Origin: an uncultured Chloroflexota bacterium
GTDB lineage: Bacteria > Chloroflexota > Anaerolineae > Aggregatilineales > Phototrophicaceae
Direction of reading: 5' to 3'
Assembly: GCA_937864975.1 (NCBI GenBank)
Contig: CALMDI010000436.1
Location: 1 to 5,387 of the forward strand
DNA length: 5,387 nucleotides
Shown: positions 1-5,387 of the stretch, in pieces
Layout of the letters: each line of letters opens with the position of its first letter
How positions within the stretch are numbered: the first letter of the stretch is position 1
Position numbers and translations under genes: made by a program
Notes under the pieces: generated by a model
Database searches by the model: none
Seen by the model: the letters and a program-made list of their open reading frames with translations, nothing else
What the model was told of the DNA's origin: nothing

Positions 1-419
1 CAGAACTGGAACGACTTGCTGCCGAGATACAGGTTAAACATCCCCTGCCCAAACACAATTTGCGGCAAGACCACGGTGAGGTCGCGCAGTTCCGGTGACG
101 ACCCCTTGAGCCGTTCCATGCTCTCGCGACCGCGCGAATCCAGCAGCGACCGGCAGACCGTGTGCGAAATAACCTGCGCTTCAGGAAAGAAGCAGGTACC
201 CGTCGTGTGGTCGGCGTGGAAGTGCGTGTTGACGACGTAGCGTACCTGCGATCCCAGGCGGTTCTCGACGAACCGGCGGATCGCCTGTGTTTCCTCTGGA
301 AACAGGAGCGTGTCGATCAGCACAGCCCCCTCGGACGTGACGACCACGCCCGCCGTGACCTGCGCGTAAAGCTCGCTCGTGAAGACGTAAATGTCGTCTG
401 CGACTCGTTCGCGCTGCAT
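1..419 (-). CDS. MBL-fold metallo-hydrolase, N-terminal part (cut by left window edge)
   Basis: This frame stays open from an ATG at 419-417 to the left edge, giving 139 complete residues of a longer protein. The metallo-beta-lactamase fold is shown by the hydrophobic strand ending in Asp36 (AVLIDT) and the zinc motif NTHFHADH, with His66, His68, Asp70 and His71 as the expected ligands and general base. His86 (QVISH) follows on the next strand. The visible part ends at LGSKSFQF, about where this family reaches its downstream GHTxGD-type histidine motif, so the third histidine, the later Asp and the last His are out of sight. The family hydrolyses esters, thioesters, lactones and similar bonds in many pathways, and the substrate cannot be named from this fragment. 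A promoter lies 47 bp upstream, which supports the ATG start, although no clear Shine-Dalgarno is visible. The gene is divergent from the receptor gene at 623. Confidence 0.9.
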   Translation of the reverse strand, partial: MQRERVADDIYVFTSELYAQVTAGVVVTSEGAVLIDTLLFPEETQAIRRFVENRLGSQVRYVVNTHFHADHTTGTCFFPEAQVISHTVCRSLLDSRGRESMERLKGSSPELRDLTVVLPQIVFGQGMFNLYLGSKSFQF

Positions 420-465
420 GGGATTGTTGTGGGAATGTACCGGATAAGAACGCGACCAGAACGCG

Positions 466-494
466 AGTATAGTGAGGTTGAGTCCGAAAATCAA
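466..494 (-). promoter_or_regulatory. Sigma70-like promoter for the MBL-fold hydrolase gene
   Basis: On the minus strand, TTGATT (494-489) and TATACT (471-466) are separated by exactly 17 nt. Each hexamer is close to the TTGACA/TATAAT consensus. Transcription would start near 459, leaving a leader of about 40 nt before the ATG at 419. This also argues against extending the hydrolase to upstream in-frame codons, although the frame does stay open there. It is a prediction from consensus matching only. Confidence 0.6.
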
Positions 495-556
495 GACGAT
501 GGAACCCCCGCCGCGACTTCCAGCCTGAGCAGCCGTTAGGAATGTTTGACCATTGC

Positions 557-582
557 AATGCGTATTAACAAAAACACGCATT
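557..582. promoter_or_regulatory. Candidate operator: imperfect palindrome over the -35 box
   Basis: Perfect inverted 7-bp arms AATGCGT (557-563) and ACGCATT (576-582) are separated by 12 bp. Two further inner pairs (565/574 and 566/573) match after one mismatch, so 9 of 10 arm positions pair. The arm centres are 19 bp apart, about two helical turns, as expected for a dimeric DNA-binding protein. The palindrome encloses the rightward -35 box (565-570) and ends six bases before the -10 box, a position typical of a repressor site. It lies upstream of the predicted transcript start, so it would act as DNA and not as an RNA hairpin. No regulator gene is visible in the window. Confidence 0.45.
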
Positions 583-593
583 CAGTGTATATT
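565..593 (+). promoter_or_regulatory. Sigma70-like promoter for the PBP-SH3-CARDB gene
   Basis: TTAACA (565-570) and TATATT (588-593) are separated by 17 nt, and each differs from the sigma70 consensus by one base. The surrounding stretch is clearly AT-rich in an otherwise GC-rich window. Transcription would begin near 600, giving a short leader of about 23 nt that contains the ribosome binding site. A second possible -10 (TACAAT, 597-602) lacks a convincing -35 and is less likely. Confidence 0.65.
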
Positions 594-609
594 TACTACA
601 ATAACCGTT

Positions 610-615
610 AAGGAG
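610..615 (+). promoter_or_regulatory. Strong ribosome binding site for the PBP gene
   Basis: AAGGAG lies seven bases before the ATG at 623. This is an almost ideal Shine-Dalgarno and spacing, and it fixes the start of the receptor gene. The other starts in this window lack such a clear site, which suggests this gene is translated relatively well. Confidence 0.85.
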
Positions 616-622
616 ACAGACA

Positions 623-2761
623 ATGCGGCATCGAACATCGACCTCCATCCTCGTGATCATCCTCGTCTGCATGACACTGCTCCTCATGCTGGGGGTCGCG
701 CAGGCACAGCAGCCCGTATTCCGCATCGGTGTCCTCGACGACATTCGCGGTTCCGTCAGCGACGGAGCGCGTCTCGCCGTGCAGCGGATTAACGAAACCG
801 GAGGCGTGCGCGGCGCGGATGGCACGATTTTCCGGCTTGAGCTTGTGATCCAACCGACGAATTTTGGGCAAAACCTGGAAGCCGCGGTCGTGTCGCTCGA
901 CCAACAGGATGTGATCGCGGTGATCGGTCCTGAGCAGGACGTGCTGATTGAAGAAAACCTGCTCCTCCTGCAAAGCCTCAACGTGCCCGTGCTTGTTCCC
1001 GCCACGGGTGACACGATTCTGGCGTCCGACACGACGCGGCGGCTCTTCCGCGTGCGCTCGGCGGAACTCTGGCAGGGGCGCGCGCTGGCATCCTATCTGG
1101 TGGAGGCGCTCGGTCTCGACCGGGTGGCGACGGTTCAGCTTGATCTGCCGAGCACGACGGGCATTATCGGCTTTAGCGCCGCCATAGCCGAACTCGGCGT
1201 CAGCCCCGCGCCGGTACTTCTGTTCGAGACGGAAACCGACCTGTTCGACCTCGTCCAGCAAAGTCTGGTTGCCGACCCGCAAGCCGTGGTCGTCTATGGC
1301 GCTCCGGCGATTGCCGCGCAGTTCTACACCGCCCTGCGCGCGGGCGGCTACCAGGGGTTGTTCGTGTATCCTGAAGCCGACGACCCATTGTTCAAGAACA
1401 GCGTGTCGTTCGAGCAGCTTTTCGGAATCATCGGCTCGACCACCTGGACGTTCAGCGCGCCCGGCGTGCAGACGAGCGACTTCCTGACGACGTACGTGCG
1501 TTCCTACGGCGACGTTCCCGACCCGGTCGCCGCGGCGAGTTATGACGCCGTCATGCTGATTGCCGCCGCCATCGGGCGACCCGGCGAACTGGGCGCCAAC
1601 CTTGCCGCCCTTGCCGACGTGCCGGGCGTTCAGGGCTTGCTGCGCCCCGCCGATTTCGGTCAGGGCGACACAATTACCGACGTGTACGTCATCGAGCTTG
1701 GACGTTTTGGCGCGCCGGTTGTGCTCGCGCGCTATCGCGATGGCGAAGCGATCCCGCTCGAAGAACCTGAAATTATCTTGCCGACGCCCATCCCCGCGAC
1801 GCCCACACCGCTGGGTGTCGTCGTCTCGATTACCAGCCCCCGTCAGAACGTTCGCACCGGTCCGGGACTGGAATACCCGGTAATTGGACAATTGAATCGC
1901 GGTGAGCAGGCGCGCGTTCTGGGCGCAACCGCCGACTTAACCTGGGTTGTGATCGACTTCCGCGGCGTGCAGGGCTGGCTGGCAACCTATCTGGCAGACA
2001 TATTCGGTGACCTGAACAGCGTGCCCATCATTCAGCCGCCGCCGACCCCCACGCCCAATGTCACGCCGACGCCCATCCCGCCGCCCGAAGCCGACCTCCT
2101 GATTGACTCGATCACCCTGTCGCCGCTGCCGATTTTGCCGGGAAATCCCTTCACCGCCAACGTGATTATTCGCAACCAGGGTAATACCGCCGCGGGTCCA
2201 TTCGCCGTCGGCGGAACGTTCCCGCCGAACAACGTCCTCGCGTCGGCGGTCGTCGGCGGGCTGCCCGCCGGTCAGAGCATCGCCGTCACTCTTCAGGGGC
2301 AGTTGACGAATACGGGTTTCTATACGACGAGCGTGCTGGTGGACATCAACAATCAGGTGCCCGAAGGCGTTCTAGGGGAGCTGAATAACACCTATAACGT
2401 TAACTACGTCGTGGACGAGCTTATTCTGGCGCAGGGCAGTCAGGCGTTGAACCTGGGCGATACGATCGACGTCGAGGACGATGCCGTGCAGGGCGATGCC
2501 AACTGGAACGGCGATGGCGGCGTGGCGCTGGATGCGATCTTCGGCGCGCGCCTCGGCGTGCTTCCCGTGAGCGACCTGAGCCAGGTTCACTGGGATCTGA
2601 TCAATCCGTCGTTCATCAACCGGGAGAGCATTCCGCGCGGCGAGCTTGTTCCCGGTATGATTCTCGGTATGCTGACCGCCGATGGGCGGCGGGCGGCGCT
2701 GCGCGTCGATGGGGTCAGCGACACGCAGATCAGCCTGACGTATCGCACCTATCGCCGTTAG
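623..2761 (+). CDS. Exported type I periplasmic-binding protein fused to SH3-like and CARDB-like domains
   Basis: Protein of 712 residues. Residues 1-28 form a Sec signal peptide: a basic start, a long hydrophobic core, and a signal peptidase I site after AQA (26-28). Residues 33 to about 375 match the branched-chain amino acid receptor type of PBP, with FRIGVLDD, the helix DGARLAVQRINETGG (47-61), VIGPEQ near 101-105, VPATGD near 125-130 and a late SYDAVMLIAAAIG. Linker PTPIPATPTP (387-396) leads to a bacterial SH3-like domain (399-460; NVRTGPG at 409-415, GW at 451-452). A second Pro/Thr linker (468-488) leads to a CARDB-like Ig-fold domain (489-598) with the typical VIIRNQGNTAAGPF. Residues 599-712 are a domain I do not recognise. 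Plain transport receptors of this family are about 370-400 residues, so the tail is additional. No permease or ATPase gene is in the window. The ligand is unknown. Sensing or wall-anchored binding is inference. Confidence 0.9.
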   Translation: MRHRTSTSILVIILVCMTLLLMLGVAQAQQPVFRIGVLDDIRGSVSDGARLAVQRINETGGVRGADGTIFRLELVIQPTNFGQNLEAAVVSLDQQDVIAVIGPEQDVLIEENLLLLQSLNVPVLVPATGDTILASDTTRRLFRVRSAELWQGRALASYLVEALGLDRVATVQLDLPSTTGIIGFSAAIAELGVSPAPVLLFETETDLFDLVQQSLVADPQAVVVYGAPAIAAQFYTALRAGGYQGLFVYPEADDPLFKNSVSFEQLFGIIGSTTWTFSAPGVQTSDFLTTYVRSYGDVPDPVAAASYDAVMLIAAAIGRPGELGANLAALADVPGVQGLLRPADFGQGDTITDVYVIELGRFGAPVVLARYRDGEAIPLEEPEIILPTPIPATPTPLGVVVSITSPRQNVRTGPGLEYPVIGQLNRGEQARVLGATADLTWVVIDFRGVQGWLATYLADIFGDLNSVPIIQPPPTPTPNVTPTPIPPPEADLLIDSITLSPLPILPGNPFTANVIIRNQGNTAAGPFAVGGTFPPNNVLASAVVGGLPAGQSIAVTLQGQLTNTGFYTTSVLVDINNQVPEGVLGELNNTYNVNYVVDELILAQGSQALNLGDTIDVEDDAVQGDANWNGDGGVALDAIFGARLGVLPVSDLSQVHWDLINPSFINRESIPRGELVPGMILGMLTADGRRAALRVDGVSDTQISLTYRTYRR
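1780..1794 (+). repeat. Copy 1 of a 15-bp direct repeat encoding the Pro/Thr linker motif
   Basis: GCCGACGCCCATCCC occurs here and again at 2065-2079. Both copies encode PTPIP in the same frame, once in each linker flanking the SH3-like domain. Shared linker DNA on both sides of a domain could help recombine domains. It could equally reflect constrained codon use for a simple Pro/Thr sequence. Confidence 0.5.
2065..2079 (+). repeat. Copy 2 of the 15-bp linker repeat
   Basis: This copy is identical to the one at 1780-1794 and in the same reading frame. It lies in the linker between the SH3-like and CARDB-like domains. The two copies bracket the SH3-like module, 285 bp apart. Confidence 0.5.
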
Positions 2762-2774
2762 AGGCAGCAAGTCG

Positions 2775-2794
2775 GGGGCGCCCAAGCGCGCCCC
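2775..2794. terminator. GC-rich hairpin in the convergent gap, possible bidirectional terminator
   Basis: GGGGCGC (2775-2781) pairs perfectly with GCGCCCC (2788-2794) around a 6-nt loop, giving seven G-C pairs. It lies within the 43-bp gap between two convergent stop codons, where transcription from both sides should end. No run of T follows on either strand, so it is not a textbook intrinsic terminator. It may act as a pause site or as protection for the 3' ends. Confidence 0.45.
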
Positions 2795-2804
2795 TGCTCG
2801 TCGT

Positions 2805-3905
2805 TCAATTCAACTGAATGTCAATCCACGTGGTGCGATTCGCGTAGACGTAAATTGTCTTGCGAAATCGCACCACGCCGTCCGCCGTGACGCTGACATC
2901 ATAATAGTTTGGCGGCAGGTCGCCCAGCGCGAAGTTTTCGCCAAACGCAGGGTCAGGATTGACTGAGTCGTCGGCGTACGTAAAGGCGTACCGCGCCAGA
3001 TTGGGCGAGCGCACCTGAACGGTGACGTCGTACAGGGGCGCGCCGCTCGCATCCGTCACGCGCCCGGCAAGCGTCCCGAAGCGCTGGAATGGGTAAATCC
3101 ATAACTCCGGGTTGCGTGTCGCGTCAAAGCTGTTGGGATCCCCCACGCGCACTTCCAGATGGACATGCGGTCCCTGCGCCACGCCCGTAGCGCCAACCAG
3201 TCCGACCTGGTCGCCCTGCGCCACGCGGTCGCCTGTCTGGACGTCCCATCGTTCCAGATGACCATAAAGGGAAAACACAGGTTCGCCCTGTGGCGACTGG
3301 AAATCGTGCCGGATGACGACGAGCCGCCCGTAATAATTCGGGATCGGTCCGAAAAGCTGCGTCAGGTCTTCACCCGCGTAATAGACCGTGCCATCGGCGA
3401 CGGCAAGCACCGGCGTGCCGCGGGGATTGGCGAACTCGACGCCATGATGCGTTTGAAGCTGCCCGCCCTGCGTGCTGCCGTAGGGGTACGTCCGGTCGAC
3501 CCAGTTCGTCAAGCCGTCGGCAACCGGTCGGCGCATTCGATAGTGATCTTCAATGCGCGTTGCAGGATCATCCGGCGGCGGCGTCCAGGTGGGCAGCGGC
3601 GTGCTGTCGGGGTCGGCAGGCGTGCTGTTTCGCGTGGGCGAGGCGATGGGAACAGAGGTTCGCGCGGGGGCTGGCGTCTGGGTCGGCTCCCCGGTGTTCG
3701 TCGGCGCGGCGGTGTTGGTTGCCAGCGACACGGGCGTGCGCGTGGGCTGACGGTTGACCGTCGGCACAGCCGTGCTCACACGCTGCGCCGCGAGCGGGTC
3801 TGCCTGCGGCGGGAGCGTGACGAGAAACGCCACCTGCCCGGTCGTAGGCTGGCAGGCAGCAGCGCCGAAAAGTATGAGGCACAAAACGATGGAAATACGT
3901 CGCAT
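2805..3905 (-). CDS. M23-family (LytM-like) peptidase lipoprotein with C-terminal CarboxypepD_reg-like domain
   Basis: Protein of 366 residues. MRRISIVLCLILFGAAAC is a lipoprotein signal with a plausible lipobox ending in Cys18, so the mature protein is probably lipid-anchored. Residues about 30-115 are a Pro/Thr/Ala-rich spacer. The M23 zinc peptidase domain covers about 140-260: THHGVEF (152-158), GTPVLAVADGTV (163-174), LYGHL (213-217) and GPHVHLEV (245-252). By comparison with LytM, His153 and His249 bind zinc and His216 and His247 are catalytic. The usual Asp ligand is Glu157 here. The family cleaves cross-bridge or stem peptides of peptidoglycan, or acts as a regulator when inactive. 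Residues about 278-366 (GTLAGRVTDASGAPLYDVTVQV) resemble a carboxypeptidase regulatory-like beta-sandwich. The gene starts 3 nt after the formimidoyltransferase stop, with only a weak GAG six bases before the ATG, so translation coupled to the upstream gene is likely. Its own promoter is not evident. Confidence 0.9.
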   Translation of the reverse strand: MRRISIVLCLILFGAAACQPTTGQVAFLVTLPPQADPLAAQRVSTAVPTVNRQPTRTPVSLATNTAAPTNTGEPTQTPAPARTSVPIASPTRNSTPADPDSTPLPTWTPPPDDPATRIEDHYRMRRPVADGLTNWVDRTYPYGSTQGGQLQTHHGVEFANPRGTPVLAVADGTVYYAGEDLTQLFGPIPNYYGRLVVIRHDFQSPQGEPVFSLYGHLERWDVQTGDRVAQGDQVGLVGATGVAQGPHVHLEVRVGDPNSFDATRNPELWIYPFQRFGTLAGRVTDASGAPLYDVTVQVRSPNLARYAFTYADDSVNPDPAFGENFALGDLPPNYYDVSVTADGVVRFRKTIYVYANRTTWIDIQLN

Positions 3906-3908
3906 GGC

Positions 3909-4826
3909 TTACTCAAAACCGATGTCACGGTAATCGCCGGTCACGTCGCCAAGACGCCCTTCGAGGCGCTGACGGCGTGTTTCTGGCGGCAATTGTAGAT
4001 AAGCCAGTGCGGTATTGAACAGGGCGGCTTGCGGAACCAGCCCAACCAATTCGGAGCGCGCCACGCCGACGCCGTGACGCCGCGCTTCGGCGCGCACCGC
4101 TTCCATAATCTCGAACAAGCCGGTTTCACGGTAATCGATCACGTTGATTGACACCTGCGCCTGACCACCCACAAGCAGTCCGAGCGCGCGCACGAAGGGC
4201 AGCCCGCCGCTCGAGGCGCGAATCGTCTGGGCGATGGCGCGGGCGATATCGACGTCATCGGTATCGAGATAAACGTTGAACGCGAGGAGCGGGTTGCGCG
4301 CGCCGACGATGACCGCCCCTGCCGAGCCAACGCTCGCCGGTCCCGCGTCCGGCGCGCGCGCGGGGTCAATCGTAATCTGCTCGACCAGCCCTTCGTAACC
4401 GCCGCGCCGCACGTCGGCAAGACTGGCGCGTTCCGGTCGCAGCGCCGCCGCCTCGTAATAATAGACAGGCAACTGAAGCTGATCGGCGATACGCTGCCCC
4501 AGCCGGTGCGCCAGCGCCGCGCATTCCGCGAGGGAGATTCCTCGCAGCGGCACCAGCGGCACCACATCCGCCGCGCCCATGCGCGGGTGCTCGCCGCGAT
4601 GGGCGCGCAGGTCGATGCGCTCGGCGGCGGCGCGAACGGCGTGATATGCCGCCTCGATGACCGCATCCGGCTCGCCCGCGAAGGTGATCACGCTGCGGTT
4701 GTGGTCAGGGTCGCTGCTCACGTCCAGCAGATGCACCGGCGCGGACGCGACCGCCGCGACGAGCGCATCGACGACTTCTAAGCGGCGTCCCTCACTGAAA
4801 TTTGGCACACATTCGACCAGCGGCAT
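3909..4826 (-). CDS. ftcD: Glutamate formimidoyltransferase (monofunctional)
   Basis: Protein of 305 residues that transfers the formimidoyl group between N-formimidoyl-L-glutamate and tetrahydrofolate (EC 2.1.2.5), the last step of one histidine degradation route, in the cytoplasm. The N-terminus PLVECVPNFSEGR (2-14) is the family signature and fixes the ATG at 4826-4824. Further family motifs are DPDHNRSVITFAG (39-51) and HRGEHPRMGAADVVPLVP (76-93), in which His80 matches the catalytic histidine of the mammalian enzyme (His82). VGARNPLLAFNVYLDT (174-189) starts the C-terminal subdomain. The length fits the transferase alone, without the cyclodeaminase domain fused to it in animals. It sits 6 nt after the zinc-ribbon gene and 3 nt before the M23 gene. 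No hutH, hutU, hutI or cyclodeaminase gene is visible, so its link to histidine use here is from the family, not from context. Confidence 0.95.
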   Translation of the reverse strand: MPLVECVPNFSEGRRLEVVDALVAAVASAPVHLLDVSSDPDHNRSVITFAGEPDAVIEAAYHAVRAAAERIDLRAHRGEHPRMGAADVVPLVPLRGISLAECAALAHRLGQRIADQLQLPVYYYEAAALRPERASLADVRRGGYEGLVEQITIDPARAPDAGPASVGSAGAVIVGARNPLLAFNVYLDTDDVDIARAIAQTIRASSGGLPFVRALGLLVGGQAQVSINVIDYRETGLFEIMEAVRAEARRHGVGVARSELVGLVPQAALFNTALAYLQLPPETRRQRLEGRLGDVTGDYRDIGFE

Positions 4827-4832
4827 GAGGCG

Positions 4833-5387
4833 CTACCTGGAGCGGGGTTTATTGCTCTTGTCGTCGCCGCCTGACGGCTTCACGGGTGGCAGCGCTTCCC
4901 GAATCACACGCGGCTGGTTCGGCATCACCCGCAGAATTTCTTCGGTCAGCACGCGCCCGTTGTAGCGAGACGCCATCTCCGGGTTGACCTTCGCGTCCAC
5001 CGTGTAGCGCCAGCGCCGCGTGCCGACCTCGCGCAGGATGGAGCGGCAGTTGGTACAGCGCACCGTGTGGCGGATACGCGGAATTCCCAGCACTCGCTCC
5101 TGATGCTGCTCCATCACCAGCCGCCCGCGGCGGCAAACCGGGCAGCGCGAAATGACAAAGCCTTCCTGGTAGCGATCTGCGCGCGACACGCTGAAATAAT
5201 ACACCCCGGCGTACCCCAGGATGACGACCAACCCAATCGCGCCGACAATCGCTTCGCGCGGGAGTGCGGGCGGTGTTTGAGGCGGAACAGCGTCGACAGG
5301 GGTCGCGCTCGGAAGGACAACCGCGGGCGCGTCCGTCGCTTCTTCGGTCGGCGCCTCGGTCGCTGCCAGTTCCTCTGTCGGAACGAA
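4833..5387 (-). CDS. Single-pass membrane protein with C-terminal zinc ribbon (start beyond right edge)
   Basis: The frame stays open from the TAG at 4835-4833 to the right edge, showing 184 C-terminal residues. A TTG at 5231 is a possible internal start, but it falls inside the membrane segment, so the gene almost certainly begins outside the window. Counting from the first visible codon, residues 1-43 are rich in Pro, Thr, Glu and Ala, and 46-65 (AIVGAIGLVVILGYAGVYYF) are a transmembrane helix. Residues 82-114 hold two CxxC pairs, CPVC (82-85) and CTNC (111-114), spaced as in a zinc ribbon. A basic, Pro-rich tail ends the protein. Positive residues after the helix suggest the ribbon faces the cytoplasm and the Pro/Thr region is outside. 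The family is not recognised. The ribbon could bind nucleic acid or a protein partner. It is the first visible gene of the minus-strand operon. Confidence 0.8.
   Translation of the reverse strand, partial: FVPTEELAATEAPTEEATDAPAVVLPSATPVDAVPPQTPPALPREAIVGAIGLVVILGYAGVYYFSVSRADRYQEGFVISRCPVCRRGRLVMEQHQERVLGIPRIRHTVRCTNCRSILREVGTRRWRYTVDAKVNPEMASRYNGRVLTEEILRVMPNQPRVIREALPPVKPSGGDDKSNKPRSR

Noticed and set aside
420..494. Upstream extension of the MBL-fold protein through an in-frame TTG, which would add a hydrophobic N-terminus
   Set aside because: The frame is open and hydrophobic, but a consensus promoter lies within it, and the ATG at 419 gives a normal family N-terminus. Coincidental openness is more likely.
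162..539. Plus-strand open frame over the left-edge gene and the intergenic region
   Set aside because: It overlaps the MBL-fold gene with its HxHxDH motif on the other strand, and its product has no recognisable features.
181..558. Minus-strand 125-residue frame starting with TTG at 558
   Set aside because: It is a different frame from the MBL-fold protein, is Arg/His-rich, and would need translation from upstream of the predicted promoter.
608..1891. A 427-residue open frame on the minus strand inside the receptor gene
   Set aside because: It lies antisense to a gene with a promoter, ribosome site, signal peptide and recognised domains. Its product is Arg/Gly/His-rich with no recognisable motif, as expected for a shadow frame in GC-rich coding DNA.
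2762..2804. A small gene or RNA in the convergent gap
   Set aside because: There are only 43 bp, filled mainly by the GC hairpin, with no room for a gene.
3565..3780. Possible tandem repeat or CRISPR-like structure in the M23 gene
   Set aside because: The repetitive look comes from Pro/Thr/Ala codons of the spacer. There is no regular repeat unit and no spacers.
3159..3998. A 279-residue plus-strand open frame opposite the M23 gene
   Set aside because: It is Arg/Gly-rich and without motifs, and it runs through the opposite strand of a clear peptidase and across the junction with ftcD. It is a shadow of those genes.

Overview
The window is GC-rich bacterial DNA with five protein-coding genes, two of them cut by the window edges. 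The style points to Chloroflexota (Anaerolineae-like), because three of the five proteins carry Pro/Thr-rich spacers joining exported domains (PBP, SH3, CARDB, M23). That assignment is inference from style, as no taxonomic marker gene is present.

Layout. Positions 1-419 (minus strand) hold the N-terminal part of a metallo-beta-lactamase-fold hydrolase that runs off the left edge. Positions 420-622 are a divergent intergenic region with a well-formed sigma70-like promoter in each direction. The rightward promoter's -35 box lies inside an imperfect palindrome, a candidate operator. Positions 623-2761 (plus strand) encode a 712-residue exported mosaic: a type I periplasmic-binding (branched-chain amino acid receptor type) domain, an SH3-like domain, a CARDB-like Ig-fold domain and an unrecognised C-terminal domain. 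A 43-bp convergent gap with a GC-rich hairpin follows.

Positions 5387-2805 (minus strand) form a tight three-gene run. In transcription order it holds a single-pass membrane protein with a C-terminal zinc ribbon (start beyond the right edge), a monofunctional glutamate formimidoyltransferase, and an M23-family peptidase lipoprotein with a C-terminal carboxypeptidase-regulatory-like domain. The gene gaps are 6 and 3 nt, so one transcript is likely.

How the genes might work together. The PBP mosaic and the M23 lipoprotein are both envelope proteins, but they sit on opposite strands and only meet tail to tail. The formimidoyltransferase is a cytoplasmic folate/histidine-catabolism enzyme with no hut gene visible here, so its place between two envelope genes has no obvious pathway reason. 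I see no RNA gene, CRISPR array, insertion sequence, phage or defence module. The best leads are the receptor mosaic with its orphan C-terminal domain, the palindrome over the promoter, and the odd composition of the minus-strand operon.
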